This document shows positions 1 through 10,759 of a DNA stretch of 64,000 nucleotides, piece after piece. This DNA comes from Microbulbifer agarilyticus (GTDB lineage Bacteria; Pseudomonadota; Gammaproteobacteria; Pseudomonadales; Cellvibrionaceae): contig NZ_JAIUZM010000002.1 of assembly GCF_020171345.1 (NCBI RefSeq), positions 728,739 through 792,738 on the forward strand, written 5' to 3'. The position numbers and the translations under genes are program-made. The notes under the pieces are model-generated. The model did not search any database, was not told the DNA's origin, and saw only the letters and a list, made by a program, of their open reading frames with translations. How positions within the stretch are numbered: position 1 is the first letter of the stretch; each line of letters begins with the position of its first letter.

Positions 1-666
1 TCCTCATTGATCTTTCTGATTGGCGGCGCGTTATTCCAATACCTCTATTTCTTTCTTCTGTCGCGTTCTTATCATGCGCTCGATTACGGTACCGCCTATC
101 CCATTGCACGCGGTGTAACGCCGCTGATGGTGGCAAGTGCTGCGCTGGTTTTTCTCGATGAATCACTTGAGCCTATGCAGATCATTGGGGTTTTGCTGGT
201 CAGCTGCGGAATTTTTGCCTTAATTATGAAAGAACTGCGGGTAAGTTCTGCTGGAATCTATTACTCGCTGGGTACTGGTATCGCTATTACCGGCTACACC
301 ACATTGGGCGCTGCTGGGGTACGTACTGTAGAGAACCCCTGGAGTTTCGTTGCCTGGCTCGAAATTCTTTCCGGTGGCGGGGTAATTGTTGCGGTCCTCT
401 TAACACGTCCGCTAAAGGGTCTGGCATTTGCGCGCGCGAATTTTTTGCGCAGCTCTCTATCCGGCGTATTGGCGACGAGCGGGTTCGGCATAGCACTTTG
501 GGCAACCTCGCTGATGCCGGTGGCGGCGGTCGCGGCAACACGAGAGGTAAGTATCCTCTTCGCGTCACTGATCTCTGTGTTTTTGCTGAAAGAGCGCCTT
601 TCTATCCGTCGTGTCTGCGGCGCACTGATTATCTTTTGTGGCATTGGCGCTCTAGCCCTTGCCTGA
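1..666 (+). CDS. EamA/DMT-family transporter, 5' end cut off by the window
   Basis: A hydrophobic protein with about seven visible membrane segments and the internal duplication typical of drug/metabolite transporters of the EamA family, which pump small metabolites across the inner membrane. The frame is open from base 1, so the first usable codon (TTG at 7) is probably not the real start. About 220 residues are present against roughly 280-300 for the family, so the N-terminal third is outside the window. The second EamA repeat, from about residue 80 to the end, is complete and ends with a hydrophobic helix rich in Gly and Ala. The substrate cannot be told from the sequence. Confidence 0.8.
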   Translation, partial: SSLIFLIGGALFQYLYFFLLSRSYHALDYGTAYPIARGVTPLMVASAALVFLDESLEPMQIIGVLLVSCGIFALIMKELRVSSAGIYYSLGTGIAITGYTTLGAAGVRTVENPWSFVAWLEILSGGGVIVAVLLTRPLKGLAFARANFLRSSLSGVLATSGFGIALWATSLMPVAAVAATREVSILFASLISVFLLKERLSIRRVCGALIIFCGIGALALA

Positions 667-848
667 TCGGCGCCAGCACACCGTTCTGAGTATGTCTTTG
701 CCCGTTGTCGGCCGACGGATTGCCTATAGTTTCAATGACTTCCTCGAATGGGGACGAGGCCCGATGGCGGTATACCCGTCGTCCGGCATAACTCCAGTTC
801 ACTAACTCAAGATCACCAAATTGTAACGGCCCTTCCAAAGGACAACTA

Positions 849-3080
849 ATGAGCAGTTTGCGTCAGAAGTGGGTAACCGCACCCCTATTAAACTGGATTA
901 AGAAAGTATTGCCGCCAATCTCGGACACCGAGCGCGAAGCCATGGAGGCGGGCGAGGTATGGTGGGACGCACAATTGCTCTCCGGTAAGCCCGACTGGGA
1001 TCAGTTGCTCAAAATGGGGCAGCCGGAATTAACCGAGGAAGAGCAGGCATTTATCGACGGCCCAGTGGAAGAGCTGTGCAAAATGGTCGACGACTGGAAA
1101 TTGTCGTATGAAGACCACGATATTTCGCCGGAAATATGGGATTTCCTGAAGAGACACCGCTTTTTCGGCATCATTATTCCGGAAGAGTTTGGTGGCCTCG
1201 GGTTTTCTCCTACCGCGCACGCACAAATCGTGACCAAGATATCAACGCGCAGCACCAGTGTCGGGGTTACTGTAATGGTGCCCAATTCACTGGGGCCAGG
1301 TGAGCTGCTGATGGCTCACGGTACCGATGAACAAAAGCGTCATTATCTGCCACGACTTGCCGACGGCCGCGATATCCCTTGTTTTGGCCTCACCAGCCCA
1401 GAAGCCGGCTCTGATGCAGCGGCCATGGTGGACAATGGCGTCGTCTGTTACGAGACCTACAAGGGTAAAAAAACTCTGGGTATGCGCGTCAACTGGCACA
1501 AGCGCTACATCACGCTCGGCCCGGTTTCCACTGTCCTCGGGCTCGCCTTCAAACTCTATGATCCGGATCATATTCTCGGCGATGAAGAGGAGCTGGGAAT
1601 CACCGTGGCGCTGGTGCCCACCGATACCGAGGGCGTAACCATTGGTCAGCGCCATCTTCCCGCGATGCAGGCATTTATGAACGGCCCCAATTGGGGCAAA
1701 GATGTCTTTATTCCCATGGACTGGATCATCGGTGGCCAGGAAAACATCGGACACGGCTGGCATATGTTGATGAGTGCACTCGCTGCAGGGCGTGGTATCT
1801 CCCTGCCATCACTCTCGACCGGCGGCGCCAAGCTCGCAGCGCGCACTACAGGCGCCTATGCCTATGTACGTGAGCAGTTTGGTATCTCTATTGGCAAATT
1901 TGAGGGCGTGCAACGCCGGCTTGCGGAAATCGCCGGTATTGCTTATGTACTGGATTCCGCACATAAGACCACCACGCGCGCCCTCGACCAGGGGCGCAAG
2001 CCCGCGGTCATCTCCGCAATTATGAAAGCGCATGCAACCTTCGGTCTGCGCCAGTCGATTAATGATGCCATGGACATCCATGCGGGCAAGGCGATTATTG
2101 ATGGCCCTTCAAACTATCTCGGCAACGTTTACCGGGCGGTACCCGTGGCGATTACCGTGGAAGGCGCAAACATTCTAACGCGCAGCCTGATGATCTTCGG
2201 GCAGGGGGCTATACGCTGCCATCCTTACCTGCTGCAAGAAATGGAGGCGGCGACCAATCCCGACCACGACGCCGGGGTGAAGGAATTGGACGCGCTACTC
2301 CCAAAGCACTTCATGTTCCAGATGAAAACCTTTGCCCGTGCCGTTTTTCATGGGTGGACCGGTGGCCTGTTTGCCAGCAGTCCCAAGGGCATTGGCGATG
2401 CGGCCAAGTATTACCGACAGATGAATCGTTATTCCGCTGTGCTTACGCTGGTCACGGAAATATCCCTGATGTCATTGGGGGGCGAGCTGAAGCGCAAGGA
2501 AATGATTTCCGCCAGGCTTGGTGACGTATTGAGCGATCTCTACCTGATGAGCTGTGCACTCAAGCGATTTAACGACGATGGTAGCCCGGACAGCGACAGG
2601 CCCTTGCTGGAGTTTGCGATGCGATCAGGCTTCCACAATATTGAAGTCAGCCTGATCGAGGTGTTTCATAATTTCCCCATCCGTTTCATCGGCCAACTGA
2701 TGCAGTTCCTGACCATGCCGTGGGGGCACAGTATTCGCGACGCATCTGATCGGCAGGCCAAAGCCTGTGCAGACTTGATTATGGAACCGTCCGAAACCCG
2801 AGAGCGGCTTACTGAAGGTGTCTTCCTGGGGAACCCGGGAGATGGTATCGATATCGTCGAACAGGCATTTGAGCTCAGCCATGCGACCGCAGACATCCGT
2901 GAAAAAATGAAAAAGGGCGGGGTGCGCGCACTCAGCGTGAAATCCGTCGAGGAAGCGCTGGACAAAGGACTGATCAACGAGGAAGAGGCCAGCGAGATGA
3001 AGCTTACCGCCGAGGCTGTTGACAAGGCGATTCAGGTCGACCACTTCGATTCCCTTGGTGGCCAGAAGACAACGGGTTAA
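849..3080 (+). CDS. fadE: Acyl-CoA dehydrogenase, FadE type
   Basis: Catalyses the first, FAD-dependent step of fatty-acid beta-oxidation (acyl-CoA to trans-2-enoyl-CoA). At 743 residues it matches the long FadE subfamily rather than the ~390-residue short dehydrogenases. Visible are an N-terminal helical domain containing EEFGGLGFSPTAHAQ, the flavin-side loop CFGLTSPEAGSDAAAM from about residue 178, and VEGANILTRS, whose Glu438 sits where the family has its catalytic base. The last ~250 residues form the extra C-terminal domain seen in FadE. An AAAGGA ribosome site lies 6 bp before the ATG. A CoA-transferase-like gene follows after only 21 bp, suggesting co-transcription. Confidence 0.93.
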   Translation: MSSLRQKWVTAPLLNWIKKVLPPISDTEREAMEAGEVWWDAQLLSGKPDWDQLLKMGQPELTEEEQAFIDGPVEELCKMVDDWKLSYEDHDISPEIWDFLKRHRFFGIIIPEEFGGLGFSPTAHAQIVTKISTRSTSVGVTVMVPNSLGPGELLMAHGTDEQKRHYLPRLADGRDIPCFGLTSPEAGSDAAAMVDNGVVCYETYKGKKTLGMRVNWHKRYITLGPVSTVLGLAFKLYDPDHILGDEEELGITVALVPTDTEGVTIGQRHLPAMQAFMNGPNWGKDVFIPMDWIIGGQENIGHGWHMLMSALAAGRGISLPSLSTGGAKLAARTTGAYAYVREQFGISIGKFEGVQRRLAEIAGIAYVLDSAHKTTTRALDQGRKPAVISAIMKAHATFGLRQSINDAMDIHAGKAIIDGPSNYLGNVYRAVPVAITVEGANILTRSLMIFGQGAIRCHPYLLQEMEAATNPDHDAGVKELDALLPKHFMFQMKTFARAVFHGWTGGLFASSPKGIGDAAKYYRQMNRYSAVLTLVTEISLMSLGGELKRKEMISARLGDVLSDLYLMSCALKRFNDDGSPDSDRPLLEFAMRSGFHNIEVSLIEVFHNFPIRFIGQLMQFLTMPWGHSIRDASDRQAKACADLIMEPSETRERLTEGVFLGNPGDGIDIVEQAFELSHATADIREKMKKGGVRALSVKSVEEALDKGLINEEEASEMKLTAEAVDKAIQVDHFDSLGGQKTTG

Positions 3081-3101
3081 AGCAAAAGCGGGGTCTTCAT
3101 C

Positions 3102-5330
3102 GTGCAATCACCGAAAGAGCCTGAGTCCTTCGACGAGGTGGAAGCCTGTGTTGATGCCGTGCTCGAGCGAGTCGGTAAGCGCATCGTACTGGGCCTTCCA
3201 CTTGGAATTGGTAAAGCCAACCATTTCGCGAACGCCCTTTACGCCCGCGCCGAAGCCGATCCGCGCATTTCCCTGACCATATTTACCGCATTGACGCTCG
3301 AGCGGCCGGCAAGCGGCAACGAACTGCAGCGTCGTTTTGTCCAACCCTTGCTGGACCGCCTCTATAGTGACTACCAAGATCTTGCCTACAATCAGGCCCG
3401 GCGCAAGGGGCTGCTACCGCGTAACGTCGAGGTGTGTGAGTTTTTCATGCAACCGGGGAGCATGCTCAATGTAGCGAGTGCGCAGCAGGATTATGTCAGC
3501 ACGAATTACACGCTGGTGCCGCGTGATCTTTTAGACCGTGGTGTAAATGTTGTCGCGCAAATGGTGTCGCCGGCCACCGACACCAGCAGTGACTACAGCT
3601 TAAGTAGCAACCCCGATCTCACCTTGCCACTACTGGAACTCGCTGAAGCGCGTAACCATGGCCCAATCGTTCTTGTTGGGGAGGTCAATCCGCGCTTGCC
3701 GTTTGTTGGTGGTGATGCGCGGGTGAGTGCGACCCTGTTTGATTTTCTGCTGGAAGGCGATGCTTTTGAGCAGGAAATTTTCCCCGCGCCCAATGCACCG
3801 GTACGGATTACCGATTACGCCCTCAGTTTCCATATCGCCAGCCTGGTGAAAGACGGCGGCACCTTGCAGGTGGGCATCGGCGCGCTCGCTGATGCTATCT
3901 GCCACGTACTCCGCCTTCGGCAGACACATAACCAGGAGTTCAGCGATATCCTGCACACCTTGCAGTTCGAACTTGATGCCACGGCGAGCAGCATACCTGC
4001 GGAATCAAGTCTGTTTACGCAGGGTATCTACGGAGCCAGTGAGATGGTTCCGGAGGGATTCCTGCATTTGCGCCGTGCAGGGGTGATGAAGCGCAAGGTC
4101 TACCAGGATGCGGCACTCCAGTCACTGCTGAACTCAGGCGTGGTTTCTGACTGTGCATCGGAGGAGCTATTGCTCGCGCTGCGTGACAGCGGGCGCATTC
4201 AGAGCCCATTAACCGAAGAAGATACAAAATTCCTCCAGGACATGGGCATCATCGACCCATCGTATAGCTGGCGTGGCCATCGCTTTCTTGATGAGGGGGG
4301 CGAATTGGAAGAGTGTGACCTGCACAGTGCAGCGGGGCGACAAAAGTTGCTCGGTAGCGTCGCGGGCAAGCCAATTACTGGTGGCACCTGGCTACATGGG
4401 GGGTTCTATCTCGGTTCTACCAGCCTCTACCGTGAACTTCGAGAAATGGATCCGGATGAGTTGGCCGGCATCAATATGACCGGTATCGACTACATCAACG
4501 CACTGGAAAAGCAGCGCGAATTGAAAAGTGTACAGCGCCAACATGCTCGATTCGTAAATTCAGCAATGATGGTAACCCTGAACGGGGCTGTGGTTTCCGA
4601 TGGTTTGGCTAACGGGAAAGTGGTGAGCGGGGTAGGCGGGCAGTACAACTTTGTCGCACAGGCGCAAGAACTGCCAGGAGCGCGCTCCATCATTGCCTTG
4701 TCCAGTACCCGTACGACTGGCGGTCGCGTACAGAGTAATATTGTCTGGGAGTACCCGAACTGCACCATACCACGGCACCTGCGCGATATCGTGGTCACCG
4801 AGTATGGCATTGCCGATCTGCGCGGCAAAACGGATCGGGACGTGATCGTCTCCATGATTTGTATCGCGGATAAACGGTTCCAGCGAGAGCTGCTCGCCAA
4901 AGCGCGGGCTGCTGGAAAAGTGGAGCGAGGCTTTAAAATCCCCCCTGCCTACCGAAACAACACACCGCACCGGCTTCAGGCAATCTTCGAGCAGGGGCAC
5001 AGGCCCGCACTACTGCCATATTATCCCTTGGGTACAGACTTTACCGCGCCGGAAGCGCAATTGGCGGTCGCCTTGCAGAGCCTGAAAGAAGCCGGGCGCA
5101 ATATCTTCAGCTACTGGCCGCTACTGCGCAAAGGCCGTGATATTGCCAAACATCGCCTCGACGAATTCCCAGCGGTACGCGCCTGCCTCGAGCGTTTGGA
5201 CTTTTATGGTAGCGACGATTACCACCATCGCTTACTCGCATACCTGGTTGCCGGTGCATATGCGACATTCTTTGACGATAAGCGTGCGCTGGGAGATACC
5301 GCCGAGATCACCGACACAGCGGCTCCATGA
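3102..5330 (+). CDS. Acetyl-CoA hydrolase/transferase family protein, long form
   Basis: The C-terminal half carries the acetyl-CoA hydrolase/transferase fold: GVGGQYNFV near residue 510 and, just after it, RSIIALSSTRTTGGRVQSNI and VTEYGIADLRGKTD. Family members move CoA between acetyl-CoA and another acid, or hydrolyse the thioester. At 742 residues it is much longer than the usual 430-510, with extra sequence in the middle and at the C-terminus. The start is GTG; no ATG in the correct region competes. It follows fadE by 21 bp and is convergent with pta, so it sits between beta-oxidation and acetate metabolism. The true acyl acceptor is unknown. Confidence 0.82.
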   Translation: MQSPKEPESFDEVEACVDAVLERVGKRIVLGLPLGIGKANHFANALYARAEADPRISLTIFTALTLERPASGNELQRRFVQPLLDRLYSDYQDLAYNQARRKGLLPRNVEVCEFFMQPGSMLNVASAQQDYVSTNYTLVPRDLLDRGVNVVAQMVSPATDTSSDYSLSSNPDLTLPLLELAEARNHGPIVLVGEVNPRLPFVGGDARVSATLFDFLLEGDAFEQEIFPAPNAPVRITDYALSFHIASLVKDGGTLQVGIGALADAICHVLRLRQTHNQEFSDILHTLQFELDATASSIPAESSLFTQGIYGASEMVPEGFLHLRRAGVMKRKVYQDAALQSLLNSGVVSDCASEELLLALRDSGRIQSPLTEEDTKFLQDMGIIDPSYSWRGHRFLDEGGELEECDLHSAAGRQKLLGSVAGKPITGGTWLHGGFYLGSTSLYRELREMDPDELAGINMTGIDYINALEKQRELKSVQRQHARFVNSAMMVTLNGAVVSDGLANGKVVSGVGGQYNFVAQAQELPGARSIIALSSTRTTGGRVQSNIVWEYPNCTIPRHLRDIVVTEYGIADLRGKTDRDVIVSMICIADKRFQRELLAKARAAGKVERGFKIPPAYRNNTPHRLQAIFEQGHRPALLPYYPLGTDFTAPEAQLAVALQSLKEAGRNIFSYWPLLRKGRDIAKHRLDEFPAVRACLERLDFYGSDDYHHRLLAYLVAGAYATFFDDKRALGDTAEITDTAAP

Positions 5331-5361
5331 AGGTGCCTCGTTGAAGCACTTCGAACGTTAG

Positions 5362-7503
5362 CTAGCTTTTTAACTGGCTCGCCTGAATGGCCGTGAGGGC
5401 GATGGTGTAGATGATGTCATCCACCAGTGCTCCGCGGGAGAGGTCGTTAACCGGCTTGCGCATCCCTTGTAGCATCGGCCCAATGCTGATGAGATCCGCA
5501 CTGCGCTGCACGGCCTTATACGTGGTATTACCGGTATTCAGGTCCGGGAAGATAAACACCGTGGCGCGCCCGGCAACCGGGCTACCCGGTGCTTTTTTCT
5601 TCGCCACGTTTTCCATTACGGCCGCGTCATATTGCAATGGCCCATCGATCGCGAGATCCGGCCGTTTTTCTTTGGCAATTCTGGTGGCTTCCCGCACCTT
5701 CTCCACATCACTTCCGGAGCCGGATGATCCCGTCGAGTAACTGATCATTGCCACCCTCGGTTCAATGCCAAACGCTTCTGCGGAGTCTGCTGACTGTATG
5801 GCGATGTCCGCCAGTTCTTCCGCGTTCGGATCCGGGTTGATCGCGCAGTCTCCGTACACAAGGACCTGGTCTGGTAGCAACATGAAAAATACCGACGACA
5901 CCAGGCTCGCGCCGGGTGCGGTTTTAATCAGCTGCAGAGCCGGGCGGATGGTGTTTGCTGTGGTGTGTACGGCCCCGGATACCAGGCCATCTACCTCGCC
6001 CTCGGCCAGCATCATGGTCCCGAGCACCACATTGTCCTGAAGCTGCTCTTTGGCGACGATTTCAGTTAGCCCCTTATTTTTGCGCAGTTCCACCATGGCA
6101 TCAACGTATTTGTTACGCGTATTGTCTGGATCAATGATCTCAACCTTATCCGCAAGCAAAATACCCTGCTGCTCGGCCACGCGATGAATTTCCTTGGGGT
6201 CGCCGAGTAGCACAGGGCGGGCAATGCCGCGCTCGGCACAGACCAGCGCGGCCCTTACCGTGCGGGGTTCATCCCCCTCCGGAAGCACAATACGCTTATT
6301 GGCTCGCCGTGCCAGCTCGGTAAGGTGGTAGCGGAACGCCGGCGGAGAAAGACGTTTGGGCCGGTTGGAGTCGCGCGCCAGGGACTCGACCCAATGGTTA
6401 TCCAAGTGACCGGCAATGAAATCCTGCACCTTCTCGATTCGATCAAGATCGTCGGTGGGCGTCTCAGTATTAAACGACTGCAGCTGCAGTGCCGTCTGCC
6501 ATGTATTGCTCTCGACCAGAATAACCGGCAACCCGGTTTCCATAGCCGGGCCGCACAGTTTCCGTACCTGTGACTCGATCTGGTAGCCACCGGTTAACAG
6601 CAGGCAACCTATCTTGATGCCGTTCATCGCTGCGAGGCAGGCGGCCACGATGACATCGGGACGGTCACCGGATGTGACCAGCATTGAACCGGGCTCGAAG
6701 CGATAGATCATATTGCCCAGCGAGCGTGAGCAAAAGGTGACACTGCGCAGGCGGCGTATATCCAGTTCGCCATAGTTGATGATTTCTGCCTGAAAATGTT
6801 CTGCAAGATCTTTTGCCCTGGGCTCCACCAAATCTGCATTCCAGGGAATACAGCCGATGATTGGCAGCGGGCTTTTACCGAACAGAGCGAGAATTTCTAG
6901 GTTGCCACGCCGTACGCGCGAGCCCTCAAACACACCATTAATGTCCGCACCCGGGGAGTCGGGTAAATGCGAGGGGGCACCGACCTTGTTTACAATACAG
7001 CCAACCACACGTTGCGCACTGCTACCGCCAAAGGTCGTCATCGCGACCTCAAGCCGGTCTTTTAGCTGTTGAGTGGAGTCCATGTCCGGGCACACCACCA
7101 GTATTACTTCCGCGTCCAGTGTCTTCGCAATATGTAAATTGAGCAGGTTGGCAAACTGGTTTTCCGCGTTGGGAACCAGACCCTCCACAATCGCTACATC
7201 AGACCGGCGTGCCTGTTCGCTGAAGCGCCCGAGAATATCTTCCATTAAATCCGCGAGATCGTCGTGACCAATCATCGATTCCGCATGCTTCATGCTGAAC
7301 GATTCCGGAACCTTTAAGTTTGACGCGGTACGCAGGATCTCATTGCTGCGATCGCGGTTTCGCTCGTTTTTGACGGTTTCCGCGATCGGCTTGTAGAAGC
7401 TGACGCTGACACCATCCCGCTCCAACGCGCGTAAGGTGCCCAGGCTGACCGAGGTTATGCCCACGCCGGAACTGATTGGGACAAGCATAATCGTGCGGGC
7501 CAT
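5362..7503 (-). CDS. pta: Phosphate acetyltransferase
   Basis: Interconverts acetyl-CoA plus phosphate and acetyl phosphate plus CoA. The 713-residue length fits the long enterobacterial type: an N-terminal P-loop-like domain ([20 protein letters not shown]), a central DRTGG-type regulatory region and the catalytic C-terminal domain from about residue 390 ([47 protein letters not shown]). It begins 3 bp after the ackA stop codon, so the two are surely translated from one transcript. It ends convergently with the CoA-transferase-like gene; only 31 bp separate the stop codons and no strong hairpin terminator was seen there. Confidence 0.96.
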   Translation of the reverse strand: MARTIMLVPISSGVGITSVSLGTLRALERDGVSVSFYKPIAETVKNERNRDRSNEILRTASNLKVPESFSMKHAESMIGHDDLADLMEDILGRFSEQARRSDVAIVEGLVPNAENQFANLLNLHIAKTLDAEVILVVCPDMDSTQQLKDRLEVAMTTFGGSSAQRVVGCIVNKVGAPSHLPDSPGADINGVFEGSRVRRGNLEILALFGKSPLPIIGCIPWNADLVEPRAKDLAEHFQAEIINYGELDIRRLRSVTFCSRSLGNMIYRFEPGSMLVTSGDRPDVIVAACLAAMNGIKIGCLLLTGGYQIESQVRKLCGPAMETGLPVILVESNTWQTALQLQSFNTETPTDDLDRIEKVQDFIAGHLDNHWVESLARDSNRPKRLSPPAFRYHLTELARRANKRIVLPEGDEPRTVRAALVCAERGIARPVLLGDPKEIHRVAEQQGILLADKVEIIDPDNTRNKYVDAMVELRKNKGLTEIVAKEQLQDNVVLGTMMLAEGEVDGLVSGAVHTTANTIRPALQLIKTAPGASLVSSVFFMLLPDQVLVYGDCAINPDPNAEELADIAIQSADSAEAFGIEPRVAMISYSTGSSGSGSDVEKVREATRIAKEKRPDLAIDGPLQYDAAVMENVAKKKAPGSPVAGRATVFIFPDLNTGNTTYKAVQRSADLISIGPMLQGMRKPVNDLSRGALVDDIIYTIALTAIQASQLKS

Positions 7504-7506
7504 CGG

Positions 7507-8778
7507 CTAGTTGTCTCCGGCCAGCTGGTCTGACGCGGTTGAATAACCACTGCCTATTATCTGCGCGGCATCCCGTGCGATCACCCATTCCTCATTGGTG
7601 GGAATGACGAGTACTTTAGGCGTGGACGCCGCGGTAGAGGGGAAGTCAATTGCGCCTTCAGCGCCAAAGCGCATCTCCACGTTTCTCGTCTCGTCTACCT
7701 GGTAGCGCAGGCCGGCGAGTCGGTTGAGCACGTTTCGGCGAATAAATGCAGAGTTTTCGCCAATACCGCCGGTAAACACCAGCGCATCCACGTGTGGCAA
7801 GACCCCATGGTAGGAAGCGATATATTTCGCCAATCGATAGCAAAAGATTTCAAGGGCCAACTGCGCCCCCTGATGGCCCTCTGCGGCAGCTTGCTCCAGC
7901 GCCCGACAGTCATTACTGAGCTGAGAAATACCAAGCAACCCGCTCTTTTTATTGAGGAGGTCATTGATTTCCTTCAGACAGTAATCGAGGCGCACACCGA
8001 GATGCAGTAACAAGCCGGGATCGACGTCACCACAACGGGTACCCATCACCAGGCCTTCCAGTGGAGTCAGCCCCATACTGGTATCGACACTTTTTCCTCC
8101 CTGAATGGCGGCGATGGATGCTCCATTTCCAAGGTGCGCGGAGATGATATTTACATCCGATTTGGGCCTGCCCAGCAACACCGCAGCACGCTCTGAGACG
8201 AAGCGATGGCTGGTGCCATGCATTCCGTACCGGCGAATCCCGTGCTCTTCGTAAAGCTCGTAGGGAAGGGCATAGATGTATGCCTGACGCGGCATCGTTT
8301 GATGGAACGCGGTATCGAATACGGCAACCTGGGGGAGTCCGGGAAATGCCTTGGTCGCGGCCTCAATGCCCTGTAAATGCGCGGGGTTGTGCAAAGGTGC
8401 CAGGGCAATACAGTCCTGTATCGCACTGATGACCTGTTCATCAATAAGTACGGAGTGTGAGAATCTTTCACCACCGTGAACAACCCGGTGGCCGATGGCC
8501 GCAATATCCTCCTGTAGGATGCCCTCACCAGAAAGGATATTGGTTACAACAAACTCGATGACTTCGGTGTGTTTCGCCCCTTCAGGTAGCGCCGAGCTTT
8601 GTTTCTCACCGTCGATTTTCCAGCTGATGCTAGGCACGCTGTGACCGAGTGAATCACCCAAGCCACTAAGGCTGGCGTTGCCATTACGTGGATCTATCAA
8701 CGCAAATTTGAGCGAAGAGCTACCACAGTTGAGGACGAGAACTTGGCCACCATTGGCGCGCTTGTCAGGCATACACAC
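7507..8778 (-). CDS. ackA: Acetate kinase
   Basis: Makes acetate and ATP from acetyl phosphate and ADP, or the reverse. Clear acetate-kinase signatures are present: VLVLNCGSSSLKFALID near the N-terminus, GHRVVHGGERFSHS, FDTAFHQTMPRQAYIYALP, YGMHGTSHRFVSERA and VFTGGIGENSAFIR. Its 423 residues are slightly longer than the ~400 typical, through a short N-terminal MCMPDKRANGG extension and a polar C-terminal tail. It is the first gene of the ackA-pta pair. The 208 bp upstream contain the aceA terminator. Confidence 0.96.
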   Translation of the reverse strand: MCMPDKRANGGQVLVLNCGSSSLKFALIDPRNGNASLSGLGDSLGHSVPSISWKIDGEKQSSALPEGAKHTEVIEFVVTNILSGEGILQEDIAAIGHRVVHGGERFSHSVLIDEQVISAIQDCIALAPLHNPAHLQGIEAATKAFPGLPQVAVFDTAFHQTMPRQAYIYALPYELYEEHGIRRYGMHGTSHRFVSERAAVLLGRPKSDVNIISAHLGNGASIAAIQGGKSVDTSMGLTPLEGLVMGTRCGDVDPGLLLHLGVRLDYCLKEINDLLNKKSGLLGISQLSNDCRALEQAAAEGHQGAQLALEIFCYRLAKYIASYHGVLPHVDALVFTGGIGENSAFIRRNVLNRLAGLRYQVDETRNVEMRFGAEGAIDFPSTAASTPKVLVIPTNEEWVIARDAAQIIGSGYSTASDQLAGDN

Positions 8779-8917
8779 AGTACAAAATTACCTAGGGCGT
8801 GCCATAAGCTTAGTTCATTTTTACGCCAGTGGAGTTTTGCCGGGATAGAAAGTGAGGACAGGAGAATCCATGCAGCATATCGTCTGCGTTGGATTCAAGT
8901 AGCTAGAAAATAGAGGC

Positions 8918-8944
8918 AAAAAAAGGGGCCGCAGAGCGGCCCCA
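8918..8944 (-). terminator. Rho-independent terminator of aceA
   Basis: A perfect 8-bp stem (GGGGCCGC / GCGGCCCC) with a 3-base loop, followed on the minus strand by seven T. It lies about 45 bp past the aceA stop codon and separates aceA from ackA, which is read in the same direction. Confidence 0.9.
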
Positions 8945-8986
8945 AAAGTGAGTGAAACGATTCTCAGGGATAGTTTCGAGATCGAC

Positions 8987-10585
8987 TCATCCAAACTGGT
9001 TCATGGTGTTGTCTTTACCGGCCGCTTTCAGCGCGGCATCACCAGCAAAGTATTCTTTGTGGTCGTCACCCATGTCGGAGCCGGCCATGTTCTGGTGCTT
9101 AACGCAGGCGATACCCTGACGGATTTCCTTACGCTGTACACCAGCCACGTAACCCAGCATGCCTTGCTCACCGAAGTATTCTTTGGCCAGGTTGTCGGTA
9201 GACAGGGCCGCAGTGTGGTAAGTCGGCAGGGTGATCAGGTGGTGGAAGATGCCCGCTTCACGTGCAGCGTCCGCCTGGAAGGTACGGATCTTCTCGTCCG
9301 CCGCCTGAGACAGCTCGCTGTCGTCGTACTCTGCGCTCATCAGGTTGGCGCGGTCGTAGGCAGACAAATCCTTACCTTCTTCTTTCCACGCGTCGAATAC
9401 TTGCTGACGGAAGTTCAGGGTCCAGTTGAAGGACGGGCTGTTGTTGTATACCAGCTTCGCGTTCGGTACCTGCTTACGGATCTCGTCCATCATGGCGCCA
9501 ATCTGACGAACATGTGGTTTCTCGGTTTCGATCCAGATCAGGTCGGCGCCGTTCTGCAGGGAGGTAACGCTGTCGAGGATACAACGCGCTTCACCGGTAC
9601 CTTTACGGAACTGGAACAGGTTAGAAGCGAGACGCTTAGGACGCAGCAGTTTGCCTTCACGGTTGATGATCACATCGCCATTGCTCAGGTCAGCAGCGTC
9701 AACTTCTTCGCAATCCAGGAAGCTGTTGTACTGGTCACCCAGGTCGCCCGGCTCATTGGTAACAGCGATCTGCTTGGTCAGGCCGGCACCCAGGGAGTCG
9801 GTACGGGCAACGATTACACCATTGTCTACACCCAGCTCCAAGAACGCGTAACGTACGGCGCGGATCTTGGCCAGGAAGTCTTCGTGAGGCACGGTTACTT
9901 TACCGTCCTGGTGACCACACTGCTTCTCGTCGGAAACCTGGTTTTCGATCTGGATACAGCAGGCACCGGCTTCAATCATTTTCTTCGCCAGCAGGTAGGT
10001 CGCTTCCGCGTTACCAAAACCGGCGTCAATGTCGGCAATGATCGGCACAACGTGAGTTACATGGTTGTCGATCTGGTTCTGGATCGCTTTCGCTTTTACT
10101 TCGTCGCCGGCGTCACGGGCAGCGTCCAGCTCGCGGAACAGGCCACCCAGCTCACGGGCATCTGCCTGGCGCAGGAAGGTGTACAGCTCTTCGATCAGTG
10201 CCGCAACAGAGGTTTTCTCGTGCATGGACTGGTCGGGGAGGGGACCGAACTCACTGCGCAGCGCAGCAACCATCCAGCCAGACAGGTAGAGGTAGCGACG
10301 GTCGGTATTGCCTTCGAAGTGCTTCTTGATAGAAATCATCTTCTGCTGACCGATGAAACCGTGCCAGCAACCCAGAGACTGGGTGTACTTGGAACTGTCC
10401 TGGTCGTAAGCCTCCATGTCCTTGCGCATGATGTTCGCGGTGTAACGCGCGATATCGAGGCCGGTCTTGAACTGGTTCTGAAGACGCATACGGGCCACAG
10501 ATTCCGGGCTGATTGCATCCCAGGTGTTGCCGTTGGTTTCGCACAGCTTGGCGGCTGTTTGGATCTCGTTAGCGTAAGTAGACAT
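8987..10585 (-). CDS. aceA: Isocitrate lyase, long Pseudomonas type
   Basis: Splits isocitrate into succinate and glyoxylate, the first step of the glyoxylate shunt. I place the start at the ATG for MSTYANEIQ (10585) because a GAGGGA ribosome site lies 9 bp upstream; the frame stays open 43 codons further but has no such site. The 532-residue product belongs to the long isocitrate-lyase class. The catalytic cysteine is in DEKQCGHQDGKV (about Cys223); IADIDAGFGNAEATYLLAKK and IKHQNMAGSD-like CVKHQNMAGSDMGDDHKEYF regions are also typical. It is divergent from a LysR regulator, with glcB just beyond, and ends at a strong terminator. Confidence 0.96.
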   Translation of the reverse strand: MSTYANEIQTAAKLCETNGNTWDAISPESVARMRLQNQFKTGLDIARYTANIMRKDMEAYDQDSSKYTQSLGCWHGFIGQQKMISIKKHFEGNTDRRYLYLSGWMVAALRSEFGPLPDQSMHEKTSVAALIEELYTFLRQADARELGGLFRELDAARDAGDEVKAKAIQNQIDNHVTHVVPIIADIDAGFGNAEATYLLAKKMIEAGACCIQIENQVSDEKQCGHQDGKVTVPHEDFLAKIRAVRYAFLELGVDNGVIVARTDSLGAGLTKQIAVTNEPGDLGDQYNSFLDCEEVDAADLSNGDVIINREGKLLRPKRLASNLFQFRKGTGEARCILDSVTSLQNGADLIWIETEKPHVRQIGAMMDEIRKQVPNAKLVYNNSPSFNWTLNFRQQVFDAWKEEGKDLSAYDRANLMSAEYDDSELSQAADEKIRTFQADAAREAGIFHHLITLPTYHTAALSTDNLAKEYFGEQGMLGYVAGVQRKEIRQGIACVKHQNMAGSDMGDDHKEYFAGDAALKAAGKDNTMNQFG

Positions 10586-10759
10586 TGCGATATTCCCTCT
10601 ATCGGTGACTGCGAATAGGTTGTGCGTATCGTAGGAGTGCTGGCATAATTTGGCTAATTTATTGTCATTATTCTCACTATCCAAGTCGTGAATACATGGC
10701 AAGACCTCATACAACGCTAAATAAACCAGCGGCTGACAAGCCCGATAGAGACTGTGCTG

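Noticed and set aside
8948..10618. 556-codon open frame antisense to isocitrate lyase
   Set aside because: It lies entirely opposite aceA, has no ribosome site and contains long Val/Leu/Gln-rich text; it is a shadow of the codon bias of a highly expressed gene.
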